Positions 1-12,530 of a stretch of 64,000 nucleotides of DNA are shown one piece after another. Both the position numbers and the translations under genes were made by a program. The DNA lies in the NCBI GenBank assembly GCA_951799405.1, contig OX637359.1, positions 6,196,201-6,260,200 of the forward strand, in the 5' to 3' direction. This stretch comes from Agapetus fuscipes (taxonomy: Eukaryota > Arthropoda > Insecta > Trichoptera > Glossosomatidae). The notes beneath the pieces are model-generated. The model was not told the origin of the DNA. It ran no database searches and saw nothing but the letters and a program-made list of their open reading frames with translations. Within the stretch, counting starts at the first letter, position 1; every line of letters begins with the position of its first letter.

Positions 1-900
1 TCTTGCGTAGGATTTCTTCAAAAGAAAAAAAAATGTAAACAAACTCGCAAAATACATGGCGTTATTACCAAGATGAAATAAATCAGAGTGTGTGAACTTC
101 AGGAGCCTGAGGATAGTCAGATTCTGACATTTGAATGGATAGCAATCTGTCATTCTCGAAGCTTGGTTTAATTCTCAAAGTCGGAGATTCGTAACACTTT
201 TCCAGCTTGTTGATGCTGTAGCCCAACAAAGAGTAGGCGATATGACTGGACCGGCCAGGTGACGTATCGTCCACAAAAACCGCGCATGACGTCACGTGCT
301 GGCACGCCGCCCATGCCTTGGGTATTTATCGGCGACTCACAGTTCGATACCGTGTCAGACCTGTACCCCAACTCAATCACAGCGTAGCACCAAAAAATGT
401 ATGGTAACTAACGCAGCGCCACTAGTCTGCGTTTTAGTTTGCACACATATTTGGTAGAGCGCCATGGCGTTGAGTTTTATACTCGGGGCGCAGACCTGAT
501 GCTGAATAAAATATTTGTACCCAAGTGTTTGCAACCTGGATATTAATATCGGAATTCCCGAGATAGGCGATACTTTACAGATCAATGCGTATTGAGCAAG
601 CTGGCAAAACGTGTAGGTACTATGCAAGTCATGTACCTACATGGAAAGTCACGGAGTAAAAAATTCTTATTGCATATGAACGGAATACAAATCGGTGATT
701 CTGGGGTGTAGGAAGATCTTCCAAAGGCCGGAAATATAACTGGACGTCTTCATATCAGGATCCATGAGTACATAATATGTACTCATATGTACAAAAGAAA
801 ACTTCATATTATGAAGTTTTCTTTTGTGAATATCAGATCGAAATAACTCCCAAAGGCGGAAACATAGCTGGACGTCCTCATCGCAGGATCCATGAGCCCA
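1..900. other. Non-coding, small repeats
   Basis: I see no credible gene here. Short open frames on the minus strand at 83-627 have no recognisable motif. Two related 48-bp segments (721-768 and 849-896) flank a near-perfect 37-nt palindrome at 791-827, whose arms are ACAAAAGAAAACTTCATA and its complement. This looks like a small fold-back element. Confidence 0.4.
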
Positions 901-1202
901 TGTAAAGTTTCATGATTGCTGTCAATCGGGAAAAGAACATCGAAACATGTATTTTTTTTAATTTAACGACGACATCAATTTTGTTATTGATACTGAAAAG
1001 AAAAACACGAATATTAGCACATTACAACGGGTTTATTTATTTTACGATAAATAATAATTTACGGCACGGCTTTCCGGACATTCTTATCAACAGAGATAGC
1101 CAACGTCATTTAATCTTTCATGTCGAATTGACGGAAACGATACTTTTGGTTACATTGCATTAAATTTGACGAAGTATCGAGCTTTTGATGGCAATCTATA
1201 AT

Positions 1203-1447
1203 CTATCTATAATCTAAGTTGCAAAGATATATTCATTTAAAGCTCTCAGATGTATGCCCACAAACCAACAAATGTAGTTCGCGCTTACAAATACTGAATG
1301 TGTACTTACAAATAAAATCCAAACCTCAAATGAACATAAGCCCCACAACTTTTGCCGACCTTCCCTGAAACAGGGGTGACATTGGCAAAGTGAACCATTT
1401 TTTACAGTATGGGTGGTCAGCCTCATACCAACCTATAAGTCAAGGAA
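1203..1447 (-). mobile_element. RTE-like LINE 3'-UTR copy
   Basis: 5'-truncated copy of the commonest dispersed repeat in the window. On its own strand it runs from a TTCCTTGACTTATAGG-like start, through GGTTCACTTTGCC and CCCTGTTTCAGGGAAGG, to a TAGAT-type tail. Longer copies at 12.5, 27.7 and 44.5 kb join this sequence to the end of an RTE ORF, so it is the 3' UTR of that LINE. Confidence 0.7.
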
Positions 1448-1600
1448 TGAAAGTTGAATTACATGAATAGTTTATACCAGTGGTTTTTAAACGGTGGTCC
1501 GTGTGAGCCTCGTATGTGGTCGCATAAGTTTTTACATAAAGTAGATGAAAAACTTGGTTCGAATACAATAAAGTATTTGTTTATGTTTATTATTGTCTAT

Positions 1601-1856
1601 GTTCCTTAACGTATAGGTTGATATGCGGCTGACCACCCATGCTGTATAGAAAACGGTTCACTTTGCCAATGTCACCCCTGTTTCAGGGAAGGTCGGCAAG
1701 AGTTGCAGGGTGTATGCTCATTTGAGATTTGTTTTTTTCTGTTGTAGGTTCACATGCGGCATGTGCAAGCGCAAACTTGTACGTGTCTGCTTGTGAGAAT
1801 GCATATAATGTGAATCCCCAATGTTTCATATTTTTGCAACTTGGATCAGATTAGAT
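1601..1856 (+). mobile_element. RTE-like LINE 3'-UTR copy
   Basis: Same repeat as 1203-1447 in the opposite orientation. It has the GGCTGACCACCC block near its start and ends in CAGATTAGAT. The two copies are about 150 bp apart and face each other. Confidence 0.7.
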
Positions 1857-1970
1857 ATGTTCATACAACTTAAAATATATTAATATCGTTGAATCCTGTA
1901 CCCGCAGTACAAGTTTTTTCATAATACTCGATACTCCGAGTATCGTAAAAAAACTCGTACTACGAGTACA

Positions 1971-2212
1971 GTACCCTTAGTACGAGTTGCAAAACTTGAG
2001 TAATGTAAAATTTACGGCAATTATTAAAGAGTGATATCTTCCAAAATCTGCCGGTTTTGTTTGTTTGAACTTGATTTTCTTCATCACTGTAACTCTTTTG
2101 CTAAGACCACAAAGTGTAAGAAACAAAAACGGCAGATTTTGGGAGGAATCAAGCTTTAAAATTTTCCGTAAACTTTACTTTTCTTAAGTTTTGCAACTCA
2201 TACTACGAGTAC
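1971..2212. mobile_element. MITE with ~90-bp inverted repeats
   Basis: The ends are inverted copies: GTACCCTTAGTACGAGTTGC at the left and its diverged complement at the right. The arms cover most of the element, and a second copy lies at 15043-15298. No coding capacity. Superfamily not assigned. Confidence 0.65.
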
Positions 2213-2518
2213 TGTTGTCATCGATGATAGTAAAGCCCTGAAAGTGGTTCCTGGTGGAAATAAAAAAAATTACGCCATTTTCACGCGACTCGAAACCACA
2301 CATGCTTCAATACTATCTTGTTCATAAATAAATCTTCCGCCATTGTTGTTCTCATTCGAGAATCCAAATGAAATTTGCTTTAAATGGCATGACGTCATCA
2401 CGCTCTCGGACAAGTAGGTGGTATCAATCAGTGTATCTAATTCTAATAACAACATCACCATCATCATCACCTGCAAGGTCGTGCAAGGAGCGCGAGTGGG
2501 TTTTTATAAACGTAAGTA

Positions 2519-3668
2519 GGGGAAGGTGGGGTAAGACGGGGTAGTGAGGCAAGATGGGGCCCTACGATAAAAGCCTAAAGCTGCCGAGTAGCTCCGAGCG
2601 AATCATGCCATTTGATGCTGTCCTCAAACCTCCCGCCAATGACATAATCGCAATGGACATGTACGCACGCTCCGATGCGCAGCGATACTAAACGTGTTTA
2701 TCGCAAATTTCATGTTATTTTATCGAATTTTGTTGCTTGTGACATTGAAGGAAGAATATCGTGATTTTAACTGGCTGATGGTCGCAATACAAGCTCTAAC
2801 TTTTGAAATTCAAGGTTAGATTATCAATTATTTATGGAGAAATTGTATTTTGTAAACAAAAAACTCTGTTAACAAAAATAGTAAAAGGGGTAAGACGGGG
2901 TATCGGTACCCCATCTTACCCCATTGCTTGAGCACATTGTAGTAACAACTTTAGTACCGCCATTTCCACCGTGACTGATACTGTGCCAGCTACCGAGCAT
3001 CCTAACGAGTCACCCGATGATTCAGTCTTCATCCTATCCAGTCCGAGACAGTTACTCTCTATACCAAAAACAACACAGACAGAGAAAAGGAAATCTTAAC
3101 ACAGGGGCTAGACTAGTATTCTCACTTCATCGCCGTATAAAAAGGAATTTGAAGACGTAAACAAGAAAAATGCTATCAAGAAAAGATGTCCAAATAAAAT
3201 TAATGTTACAAAAACCAAAACAAAACACAAGCAGCCATCAAAACGATCAAAATGTGTATCTTCTTTCAATACCGATGACGATGATACAGAGTGCCTGTTT
3301 TGTGGTGGGTCATACCTTGACTCAAATGAAGGCTGGATAGCATGCCAAATGTGCCGGAACTGAGCACACTCTTCATGCGCTGGAGTAGATGACGAAAATC
3401 AAGATGCCATCCTTGTTTGCCGTAGTTGCGAACCGCAGTAGGTGGTACCCCATCTTTCCCCACCAGTGGTGCAAGACGGGGTAATTACGACTATTTTTAT
3501 TTGATTAATATTATTATTTTTTATTTATTATTTTATGTATTTTTGTTATACGTTTGCTACATTAAGTATTGAAGTTTATGAAAATAAATATTTTATAAAA
3601 GATTGATAAAAATAAATGTGTTTTATTGGCGTCTTACCTTAAAGGCCCCATCTTGCCCCACCTTCCCC
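2519..3668 (+). mobile_element. Pogo-like transposon, deletion derivative
   Basis: A 1150-bp element bounded by inverted repeats (left GGGGAAGGTGGGG, right CCCCACCTTCCCC) and flanked by TA on both sides (2517-2518, 3669-3670). This is the target duplication of the Tc1/mariner-pogo superfamily. GGGGTAAGACGGGGTA-like motifs also recur inside. The catalytic region is absent; only the C-terminal tail of a transposase remains. Confidence 0.7.
2985..3442 (+). pseudogene. Pogo/Tigger transposase C-terminal remnant
   Basis: The plus strand reads as a Ser/Pro-rich linker with an SSPYKKEFED motif, then a basic stretch, an acidic DDDDTE run, and a PHD-like zinc-binding tail (ECLFCGG, WIACQMCRN, AHSSCAG, VCRSC). 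That tail is typical of pogo-type DDE transposases. In-frame stops (one replaces the Trp expected before AHSSC) show it is dead. Confidence 0.6.
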
Positions 3669-3789
3669 TACACCTATTAACTATGCCTGCGTCCAATCTA
3701 TTTGTTCTGGTACAGTTGCTTGTGGGCGTGCATTGAGTGTGAATCGTAAATCGTAATAAATCGACTAAAAACAAAATACTACCACTGAT

Positions 3790-4012
3790 CACCAATACTG
3801 TAAAAAATGGTTCACTTGGCCAATGTCACCCCTGTTTCAGCCTTGTTTCAGGGAAGGTCGGCAAGAGTTGCAGGGCTTATGTTCATTTGAGATTGGGTTT
3901 TTATGTTGCAAGTCCACATGCGGCATGTGTAAGAGCGAACTGCAATACGTGTCTGCATTTAATATGAAACTTAAATTTGATATATCTTTGCAACTTAGAT
4001 TATAGATAATAC
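3790..4012 (+). mobile_element. RTE-like LINE 3'-UTR copy
   Basis: Truncated copy starting at ACTGTAAAAAATGGTTCAC and ending AACTTAGATTATAGAT. It contains a short internal duplication of the CCTGTTTCAG block (about 3830-3852). Confidence 0.65.
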
Positions 4013-4539
4013 AAAATATACTACATTGACAATGTACTCAGCGCAAATTTAAATTTAGAACTTTTCTCGCCCTGTAAGGGACTACCGTCTTTACTAAACA
4101 ATAACAACAACAAAAAAATAAATTGTACAGTGGACTGCACAGGACTTTATAGCACAAAATACGGTCATGTTTAGGTCATAGCCAATTTTCATAACAAAAC
4201 ATTTAGTTGTGTGTAAGTAATGAAGCTAATCTTTTTAAGCAATCGTCTTTTTGCAGTATTATCATTGATCCCGTTTGTATCAAAACGAACACTTTGTTTG
4301 GTGGGTACCTATACTTTTCATTGATATTTTGGAAAGTTATGATTGATTATTTATTATATGGGTACAACTTACTAGATTTTAAGACTCGTAGCCTAGTATT
4401 TTATATTAGGCGTTTTAGTACCAAGAATATTACAATTATTTTTGTATTAAAATTTGTCACTTTGTATGGTGGCTACACCTTATAATATTTATTTGAAAAA
4501 AGTAATGATTAATATATGTAGGTATATATAAGAGCTTTT

Positions 4540-5950
4540 CAATTGTAGAACATTATTTTTTAGTTAACCCGTTCTCTGCCGGGAAAATTTAAAATATTGT
4601 TTTCTCTTGTATGGCAACCCCCAAAACAAAGAGTATTAAGAGGCAATGCTTATTTATTGAGCGAATTGTTATGTAGGTTTATTTATGGGTATTAGACGTT
4701 TTGCTACCAAAAATATTACAATAACTTTTTGTATGAAAATTTGTCACTTTGTATGGTGGCTATACTTTATAATCTTTTTTTGAAAAAAGTAATGATTCAT
4801 GTATGTAGGTATATATAGACGCTTTTCAATTGTGGAACATTATTTTGTAGTTAACCCTTTCTCTGCCGAGAAATTTAAAATTATTTTTTTCTCTTGTATG
4901 GCAACCCCCAAAACAAAGAAAATTATGAGGCAATGGTTATTGTTGTTACATAGCAGTATTATAATGACGAGTATGAAAAAAAAATAAAGAAAATCGTAGG
5001 AGCCGTTTTTGAGAAAATCTCATTTGAAATTTTCAGCTGTTCGGAAGCCATCTTGAATTTTCTAAAATTTGAAAAATGTTTCACTATGAATTATAGTGAT
5101 AACAAAGTTTTTTCTGATGAAGTTAAGAAACATAAAAGTTTTTTGCGTTCTGATGGGTTTTTGTAGCCTTTTAATTTCAATTTTTGATATCATGTAAACG
5201 GCCCTTTATGTTTTTATTTTCAAAAATTTTATTTAATTTTAAAATAGAATTTGATGTTACGTATTAAATTGTAGAACATATCTTTTTTGTCAACGCTTTC
5301 ACTTCTGAGAAAATCACAATTGTTTATTTTTTTCATATCGCAACTCATAGAAGCAGATTAGCAAAAATGTTGCCGTACCTAAATTTGGTAAGAATGTATC
5401 AAGCAACTACTTTACTGAAAATTAAAAAAAAATCGTTAGAGCCGTTTTTGAGAAAATCGCATTTGAAGTTTTCTCCTCTTTGGAAGCCATCTTGAATTCT
5501 CAAAATAGTGAAAAACAAATTATAGTGTAAAGAAGTTTATAATTTTTCTTTCTTATGAACTTAAAATAAGTTTTACAAAATTGCGTTTTTATGGGTCTTT
5601 TTAATATTTTCGATGAAAATTTTGAGATCGTGTAAACGGTACTTTAAGTAAAATTTTTTTTTAAGAATTCTTTAAATTTTTGTAGAAATTAATATTGCGC
5701 GTAATATTGTAGAACATTTTTTTTTTGTCAACCCAGCCATTTCCGAGATAATCACAATCGTTTTTTTCTTTCATATGGCAACTCATAGACGCAGGTTGGG
5801 AAGAGTGTTGCCATAATAAAATTTTCTTCGCGACAATTTAAGCAACGACCACACTGAAATTTTAAAGAAAATCGTTAGAGCCGTTTTTGAGAAAAGTGAA
5901 ATTTTATGTTTTTTTTGTATGGCAGCCATCTTGAATTTTCAGGTTGGTGC
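4540..5950. repeat. Diverged tandem array, ~435-bp units
   Basis: Four related units can be followed by landmark strings: TTGTAGAACAT near 4543, 4836, 5272 and 5708, and GAGCCGTTTTTGAGAAAA near 5001, 5437 and 5879, each followed by GCCATCTTGAATT. The spacing is 434-439 bp after a shorter first interval. The units are AT-rich, diverged and non-coding. Confidence 0.6.
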
Positions 5951-6053
5951 CATGCCGGTCGGCCCATCAAAATCTGTGGTTGTCAATTCTCTAAATCCAA
6001 AAATTGGTGTCTCTGCGATTAGTAGTTCCGGCTGGGACATACATACATCCATA

Positions 6054-6092
6054 CGGACGGACGGACGGACGGACGGACGGACGGACGGACAG
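6054..6092. repeat. (GGAC)n microsatellite
   Basis: About nine uninterrupted GGAC tetranucleotides at the right edge of the diverged array. The flanking CATACATACATCCATACGG is a degenerate extension. Confidence 0.95.
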
Positions 6093-6181
6093 GTTCGACA
6101 AATTAGGTTTTTTTGCATGTCCTGGTGCAGGACAACTCATTTCCGTTGAAACCTCATTTTTTTTTTTTCGGACGAATACAA

Positions 6182-6214
6182 TACTTTATAACAGTCCTTC
6201 GGACTGCTATAAAG
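6182..6214. repeat. Perfect-stem hairpin
   Basis: ACTTTATA / CAGTCC pairs with GGACTG / TATAAAGT around a TTC loop. It lies in a non-coding stretch (6100-7300) where I see no gene. Confidence 0.5.
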
Positions 6215-7074
6215 TAAAAACTTTTCTTCAGCAAACCGGCCGGGAGACGTCGCAATATAGTTTACATGCTGAGTCCACTATTCCCCTTTTCCCATACTTT
6301 TCAGCCACATGTTTATTTACCCATTACAAGCTCTCTCACCTGTGTTGTGAGTGCCTACCTATGTACGTATATATACACGTGCGAGTTTGCACAGAACACC
6401 ACAATGGCCGTTAAACAGCCGCAAGAAGCCATGATCGCATATAAAAAGCGGAAAACTGTGGGCACACGCGCTGAGAGTACAAGGGAAACAAGATGACGCG
6501 GGAAAACTCTGACGGCGCGCCAACAATAACAGGGAAGGAAACGTGACGACAAAAAAGTAATCCATTTTCAAATTTTAAATTACTATCCTTCGGACTATCT
6601 ATCCATCCTATGAACTCAAATTTTTTGAATTTGGATTATTTCTCGGAAGCTGGAATGGCACTGCTGTCCTTTTTTTTCAAGGAATCCTCTGTGGGAGGCT
6701 CCCCAATTCTTGAAAGTCTTGGGGGTCTATATCACCCTGGAAGGGTGCCGCAGAGGTGTTGCTTGAATTGTTGCTTCTGTCGTGAGGCGCTGCAAGGAAG
6801 TGGCGATTGATGTTGGTTTTGAATAAAACTGGATTAAATTGGGAAGAGAACACAGATACTGGTAGATCATTTCATGAACAGGCAGTTTGGCAGGGGAATG
6901 AGTCATGAAAACGTCAAGTTCTCATAGTTTTGAGATGGACTGCAAACAAATGAATGAGAGCCGTACTACGAGTTTCCCTTTCTGAAATGTGGGGGTGAGG
7001 GATTAATGAATGGAGCTCATTAGAACAAGCTTTGGTAAGCTGAAGAAACAAACTTTGGAAACAAGAACAAAATA

Positions 7075-7135
7075 TTTATTTGCCTTTTCCCTAGCAACCC
7101 GGTAGGGTGACGTCACAATATTGTCTATGTCCAAT
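7075..7135. repeat. Dispersed motif with TGACGTCA core
   Basis: AAATATTTATTTGCC, TAGCAACCCGG and TGACGTCACAATATTG follow one another here. Diverged versions occur near 6232, 13671, 19188, 29350 (minus) and 39822. It appears to be the end of a dispersed non-autonomous element. The palindromic TGACGTCA resembles a CRE site, but nothing shows it is functional. Confidence 0.4.
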
Positions 7136-7324
7136 TACGTGTCATGTTCATAATAGAGATTCGTGAAGTCCGTTCGGTTGAAATGAGCTATCTAAGAAGT
7201 ATGACAAAACAATGGATTCGTGAGAGAAAAATGTGGTTCAAAAGAGTGTTAAAATAAAGATAAAAATAAGTTATTTATAATTAAGATGATTTGGGCATAT
7301 AGAGAGTACAACTGTAACTTTGTA

Positions 7325-7440
7325 GCCATTCCGCTAGGGGTGGCCAGAGCCTCTGCAGATTTGCCTCCATCCTTTCATACCTCTTTCAGTTCATTCAAAT
7401 CCATCACCTTTCTCATACATTTCTTTCTCTTACATTCGCT
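7325..7440 (-). mobile_element. RTE LINE 3'-end fragment
   Basis: On the minus strand this matches the last codons and 3' end of the RTE element at 30.9 kb (MDLNELKEV, then GCCACCCCTAGCGGAATGG). It is a short 5'-truncated insertion. Confidence 0.65.
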
Positions 7441-7849
7441 TTGTATGAATGAATGATGAGAGACTGACGAAGTAAGTATACGTTGCAAAAATAGCTGGAT
7501 GCTGTGGTAGAGGATGACCGAGAAAGGTATGTATGGATTGATACTGAGTAATTGTACAATTTTCCCGTAAAATACAGTAAGTAGAATATCTTGAATCACA
7601 CAATGCAAAAAGTAAGTAATATTATTTTGATATATCCTGACAGCAGGTTGACGGGGACAAGTTATCCAGGCCCCCCCCCTTCCCTCCCGCCTCCCCCTCA
7701 CTGCCCCACTGACACGGGATAATTGCGACACGCGTCCACCACCAGCGTATTTATAGGCCGACACAACATTGCCAACTTGACCGGAAACAATGTGCAGAGG
7801 AGACGCGACGGGACTCTAGGGTTCATAGCCCCGCATGCTAAATATTTTT

Positions 7850-8104
7850 ATGTTCCTTGACTTATAGGTTGGTATGCGGCTGACCACCCATGCTGTAGAA
7901 AATGATTCACTTTGTCAATGTCACCCATGTTTCAGGAAGGACGGCAAGAGTTGCAGGGTGTATGACCATTTGAGATTTGGGTTTTTATGTTGTAGGTTCA
8001 CATGCGGCATGTGCAAGCGCGACTTTGTACATGTCTTCTTGTGAGAATGCATATAATGTGAATCCCCAATGTTACATATCTTTGCAACTTAGATTAGATT
8101 AGAA
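7850..8104 (+). mobile_element. RTE-like LINE 3'-UTR copy
   Basis: Well-preserved copy from GTTCCTTGACTTATAGGTTG to AACTTAGATTAGATTAG, with all the internal blocks of the family. Confidence 0.7.
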
Positions 8105-8202
8105 CGTATGGGTTTCGTGTGTACGTAAGCCTAGGAACGCTGGTTGGTGTGTGTGACGTCTCTGGTATAGTGTGGAACAATCCATTATGGAAGTATCTAC
8201 CA

Positions 8203-10135
8203 TAATAATAATAATAATTGGACAATTTGTATACAGCGCCGTTTAGTGGCACTAGCCACCCCAAGGGCGCTTTTATGTGTTGAAGCTTCTGTTAAACAAA
8301 TGTGTCTTAAGCAACTTCCTGAAACTGCCAACACTGGTCTCTGTTCTCAACTCCAGAGGTAGACTATTCCAGCAGGATGGACCAGCCGAACTAAAAGCCC
8401 TGTCTCCGAAACCAGTTCTGTTCCGTCGAAGAGGCAGTTGAAGCCTGTTTACGGCGTCACTCTGTGCAGAACGAAGAGTGCATCGTTTTCCACCTATCTG
8501 GTCGACTCTGCACAATTCACACAAGTACGATGGGGCAACTCCTCTGAGGGCATTAAAAACAGAAACACATATTTTGTACTCAATCCTCTCTGGGACTCGC
8601 AGCCAATGAAGGCGCCGCAACAGAGGAGAGACATGGTCAGTTTTTCGTCCTCCTAAAAGTAATTTGGCTGCAGCATTAAAGACGGACTGCAGTCTAGACT
8701 GCTGAAACCTTGGAAGACCCCAGAACAGACCATTGCAATAATCCAGTCTCGACACAACAAAGGACGCAATGAGAATCTTAGCAGCTTCGGATGTCAAACA
8801 GTTTCTGACCCATCTCAACTGCCTCAGGTGAAAAAAACAGGAGCTCACAGTCGAGCTTATTTGCGTACTCATGGAGAGAGTGTTGTCAAGATGGACCCCA
8901 AGAAACTTAATTGAGCTAGATGGATATACATCCAGGCCCATTACTTTAATTGGTGAAGAGCCAAGCAAGTGTTTCCTACCAGGAGACGACATCCAGATGA
9001 ATTCTGTCTTGTCTGGATTCATTCTAAGGCGACACCTTGCCATCCACTCAGCCACCACTTCAATGCACCGGACCATCTCAAGACTACAGGCATCTGTCAT
9101 AGATGGCTGACAGAAACGACAAAGTAGAATATCATCAGCATAAGAATAGTAGCTGGTGCCGTTCATCAGTACAGTGCTCTCAAGATCATTTGTGTACAGG
9201 GTAAAAAGTAAAGGCCCGAGCACAGATCCCTGAGGCACACCACAGTCCATGGGCATACCTGATGACTCACCATCAACATCCACAGTCTGACATCTGCCTT
9301 TCAGATATGAAGATAGCAATTTAGATACTCCTCCTCGGACTCCGTACAACCTATCAAGCTTAGTGATGAGTATACTGTGATCAACAGTGTCGAAGGCAGC
9401 GCTCATGTCAAGTACTGCCACCATGGCAAGAGCACCGTCCCCAACCGCAGCTATCACATCATTCACAATGCGAAGTAAGGCAGTCTCAGTGGAATGAGCT
9501 TTTCTATATGCTGACTGAAACTTAGACAGATATCCGCCTCGCTCCATGTGCTGAGTGAGTTGCCAAACAACGGCCTTCTCAATAATTTTCGATATAAAAG
9601 GAACGGACGACACAGGTCTATAATTTTCCACAGAATCAGCTGGAAGGCTTGATTTTTTGAGAATTGGTGTAACAATTGATTTTTTAAGTTCCGTGGGAAA
9701 AATACACTCTGTAGTGAGAGACTTGTTGACCAATGCTGACAGAATAGGTGCCACCTCACTTAAGCATCTTTTGACCAGCCATGTTGGAATTGGATCTAGT
9801 TTACATTGCTTGTTTGGACATGTGAGTACAAGCTTAACAACATCATTCAACAAGACAGGCTTAAATGAAAAAATAACATTGCAACAATTGTTTGACTCTG
9901 GGGGATTAAAAATGGTCGCTGCACTGGATTCTCTTATTCTTCGTAACTTCTCTGAAAAGTGACGAGAGAATTCACTTGCAGGAAGCTCCGGATGCTGAGT
10001 AGAACTTTTTCCCAGGACAAAGCTCATCGACTTCCACAGCGCCCTGGGGTTCTTGGCTTCGGTCTCCATTTTTCTGGTCCAGTAGGACGACCTTTTCCTC
10101 CTTATCAAAGTCCAATAGATGGTCTGGGCATTCAT
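8203..10135 (-). mobile_element. L2/CR1-like LINE, 5'-truncated
   Basis: An open frame of 620 codons (8273-10135) encodes a reverse transcriptase followed by the long conserved C-terminal tail of the CR1/L2 group. RT landmarks are NYRPVSSVPFISKI, FQSAYRKAHSTETALL, VLDMSAAFDTVDH, GVPQGSVLGPLLF and the catalytic YADD. The tail includes SRLDYCNGLFWGLP, LRRLHWLRVPERIEYKI and SCWNSLPLELR. The upstream endonuclease is missing. A short ATT-repeat tail (about 8203-8217) lies just past the stop. The absence of internal stops suggests a recent insertion. Assignment to L2 versus another CR1-related clade is by motif only. Confidence 0.85.
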
Positions 10136-10544
10136 CCAGGTTGCACGTGCAGTTTCTGTGCGTGTTCCATGTTCTCAAACATGCAAGAATCGTCTCTGCC
10201 GCATATATTATATAAATACGAGCAAAGATTCTGTGGGACGGACCATTGTAACGCGAAGACCTGTAAGCAGAGAGTGAAGAGTGAACAGAACATTGTAACC
10301 GATATTGTAAAAAAATAGTCTTGTGAATTAAATTTAAATCGCAATTTAATTAAAAGAACCTTAATATTGTAACCACTTGTCTATGAGACTATGACACACG
10401 AATCATGTCTATGGCCGAGCGAGGTAAGGCGCTGGCTCTCGATGGGGTGTTTATAATAAAAACACCGACAGTTTGGTGTACTTCTCACACACCATTAGTG
10501 ATGAGTACGAAACTATAATCAAACATGTTTTTTTTACAATAGAT

Positions 10545-10770
10545 TTATGAAGAGCAATGCAATTCACCAACCTTTTCAGCCTGGCCAGAAACAGGTATTA
10601 ATATCTTCAATTAATAATTAATTATTGTATATTTTAATGATGATAATTACCCAATGACATCTGTTGAATCAGGATCAATGGTCAAATGACCCAGGATCGG
10701 CCCAACGTTATTCTACGAGTATTCCAAATACGCTAGAAAGATCAGCCACTTGATTCCTCGGCCATAACAC
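10545..10770 (-). mobile_element. tRNA-derived SINE, family A
   Basis: On the minus strand it starts with GGCCGAGGAATCAAGTGGCT, has a decayed B-box region (GGATCGGCCC), and continues with the family tail ACCTGTTTCTGGCC and GGTTGGTGAATTGCATT. Other copies are at 11.9, 24.6, 45.4 and 50.4 kb. Confidence 0.6.
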
Positions 10771-10904
10771 CGATTATGTTACAATGTTCCTGAGAGACCT
10801 TAGTTTCGGGGACTCCCAGGGTGGCTTCCAAGCCTAGATACGTCCTCGCAAGTAATATTTATCATTATAACATTATAAATTAATAAATCCAGAAAATGCG
10901 CATT

Positions 10905-10983
10905 ACTTTCATAATGCCTTTCGCCCTTGGGGTGCCTGGAGCCACTAAACGGCGCGGCGCCAAAAAGAGAAAACAAATTATCC
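10905..10983 (+). mobile_element. L2-like LINE 3'-end fragment
   Basis: CGCCCTTGGGGTGCCTGGAG followed by CACTAAACGGCGC is a diverged copy of the terminal sequence of the LINE at 8203-10135. Only this end is present. Confidence 0.45.
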
Positions 10984-10989
10984 AACTAT

Positions 10990-11256
10990 ATAGCTCCTTA
11001 ACTGATAGGTTAAGGTTGGTATGTGGTATGAGGCTGACCACCCGTGCTGTAAAAATCGGTTCACTTTTGCCAATGCCACCCCGGTTCAGGGAACGGCGGC
11101 AGGAGTTGCAAGGTTTATGTTCATGTGAGCTTTTGCTTATTTGTATGCACACATGCAGAATGTGTAGGCGCGAACCTACATGTGCCTGTCTGTGGGCATG
11201 CATTTAATATGAGCCTTAAATGTTAAAATATCTTTGCAGCTTAGATTATAGATAAT
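10990..11256 (+). mobile_element. RTE-like LINE 3'-UTR copy
   Basis: Copy with a small local duplication at its start (AGGTTAAGGTTGGTATGTGG) and the usual TTAGATTATAGAT end. Confidence 0.65.
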
Positions 11257-11657
11257 GCGCCGCCATGCATATCTCTACTACCCCATTTCAAAGACTTTTT
11301 ATTGCGATAACCTAACTGAAATGAAAATTAGCCTACAGAAAACAATGATTAGGTATAATTTCGGTCGGGTAGGTACACAGGTAGTGCTAATGATATATGG
11401 CTGACTTCACATGAGCGCCATTAGCTCTAATGAAGAACAGACGAGTCGGCTTGTTCCAATTTTAAATTATTGAATATCGAATGAGTTCTGGCGGCTCAGA
11501 AATAGACTACACATTTTTTTTAAATATTATACTAGCAAAATGAAGTACGAGTATGTAGATAGATAAAAAAAATGTGTACTACAACAAAATCAGAAGCGTG
11601 ATTATATTGAATAAGTACACATATATCACGGTTGGTCATGTGCTAGTCTAAGTAATC

Positions 11658-11803
11658 GGCTGGAAGTCTCTTCGCCACGGTAATTCTTACCTACCGAATA
11701 TCGGTAATATTTGTATGAAGACTAATCAACTGTTCACTTGTGGCCATCTTGGATTGACAGGTCTTCATACAAATATTACTGACATTCGGTAGGTAAGAAT
11801 TCT
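11658..11803. mobile_element. MITE, inverted-repeat family B
   Basis: GGTAATTCTTACCTACCGAA and ATTTGTATGAAGAC are repeated in inverted orientation at the right end. A second, interrupted copy is at 17975-18359. Non-coding. Confidence 0.6.
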
Positions 11804-12530
11804 CATCTAATCTAAGCTGCAAGGATATATATCATTTAAGATTTATATCAAATGCATTCCCCCAAGCAGACATGTATAATTTCGCGCTAACACATGCCGC
11901 ATGTGGACCTACATTATAAAAACCCAATCTCAAATGAACATGTCGGGGTTATAGCCGCGTGGGCCAAGAGGGCTGATCTTTCTAGCGTGTTTCGAATGGA
12001 ACAACGTTGGTTCGATCCCCGCTTGGGTCACTTGACTTTAACTTTGACCCTGGTTCAACAGATGTTATTGGGTACTTATTATTTAATAATTCATTAATAA
12101 TAAACAATAATGAATTATTAAATGATGATATTAATACCTGTTTCTGGCCAGGCAGAATAGGTTGGTGAATTGCATTCCTCTTCACAAATCTATTTTTTAA
12201 AAAATAAAAAAAAATAAAAAAAAACATAAGCCCTGCAACTCTTGCCGTCCTTCCCTGAAACAGGGGTGACATTGGCAAAGTGAACCATTTTTTACAGTAT
12301 GGGTGGTCAGCCGCATACCAACCTATAAGTCAAGGAACACACATGACAAATTACATTTTTTAAATCAATAAATAATGATATATACATGGACATCAAAAAA
12401 AATATATAACATAAAACCAATTTCACTTTAATAAGCCCTAGCCGCCAACATTACAGATCAACCGCCATTTCTTTCTATCCTTACATACTTCTTTCATTTC
12501 CTCCAGAGTCATAACATTCTTCATACAATA
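11803..12530 (-). mobile_element. RTE-like LINE 3' end split by a SINE
   Basis: A longer minus-strand copy. It begins with the end of an RTE ORF (12430-12530, the KDRKKW-type codons), passes the TTCCTTGACTTATAGG junction near 12345, and ends in a TTAGATTAGATG tail near 11803. A SINE sits in the middle (11940-12226). It is one of three copies linking the dispersed 250-bp repeat to an RTE coding end. Confidence 0.7.
11940..12226 (+). mobile_element. tRNA-derived SINE, family A, with TSD
   Basis: Best copy of the family. The head contains an A-box-like TAGCCGCGTGGGCCAAG and a perfect B box GGTTCGATCCC, followed by the tail ACCTGTTTCTGGCCAGGCAG and an A-rich end. AACAT is present on both sides and the LINE sequence resumes correctly, so the boundaries are well supported. 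Confidence 0.8.

Noticed and set aside
6355..6571. Overlapping short ORFs on both strands
   Set aside because: No motif, no splice context, conflicting frames; likely chance.
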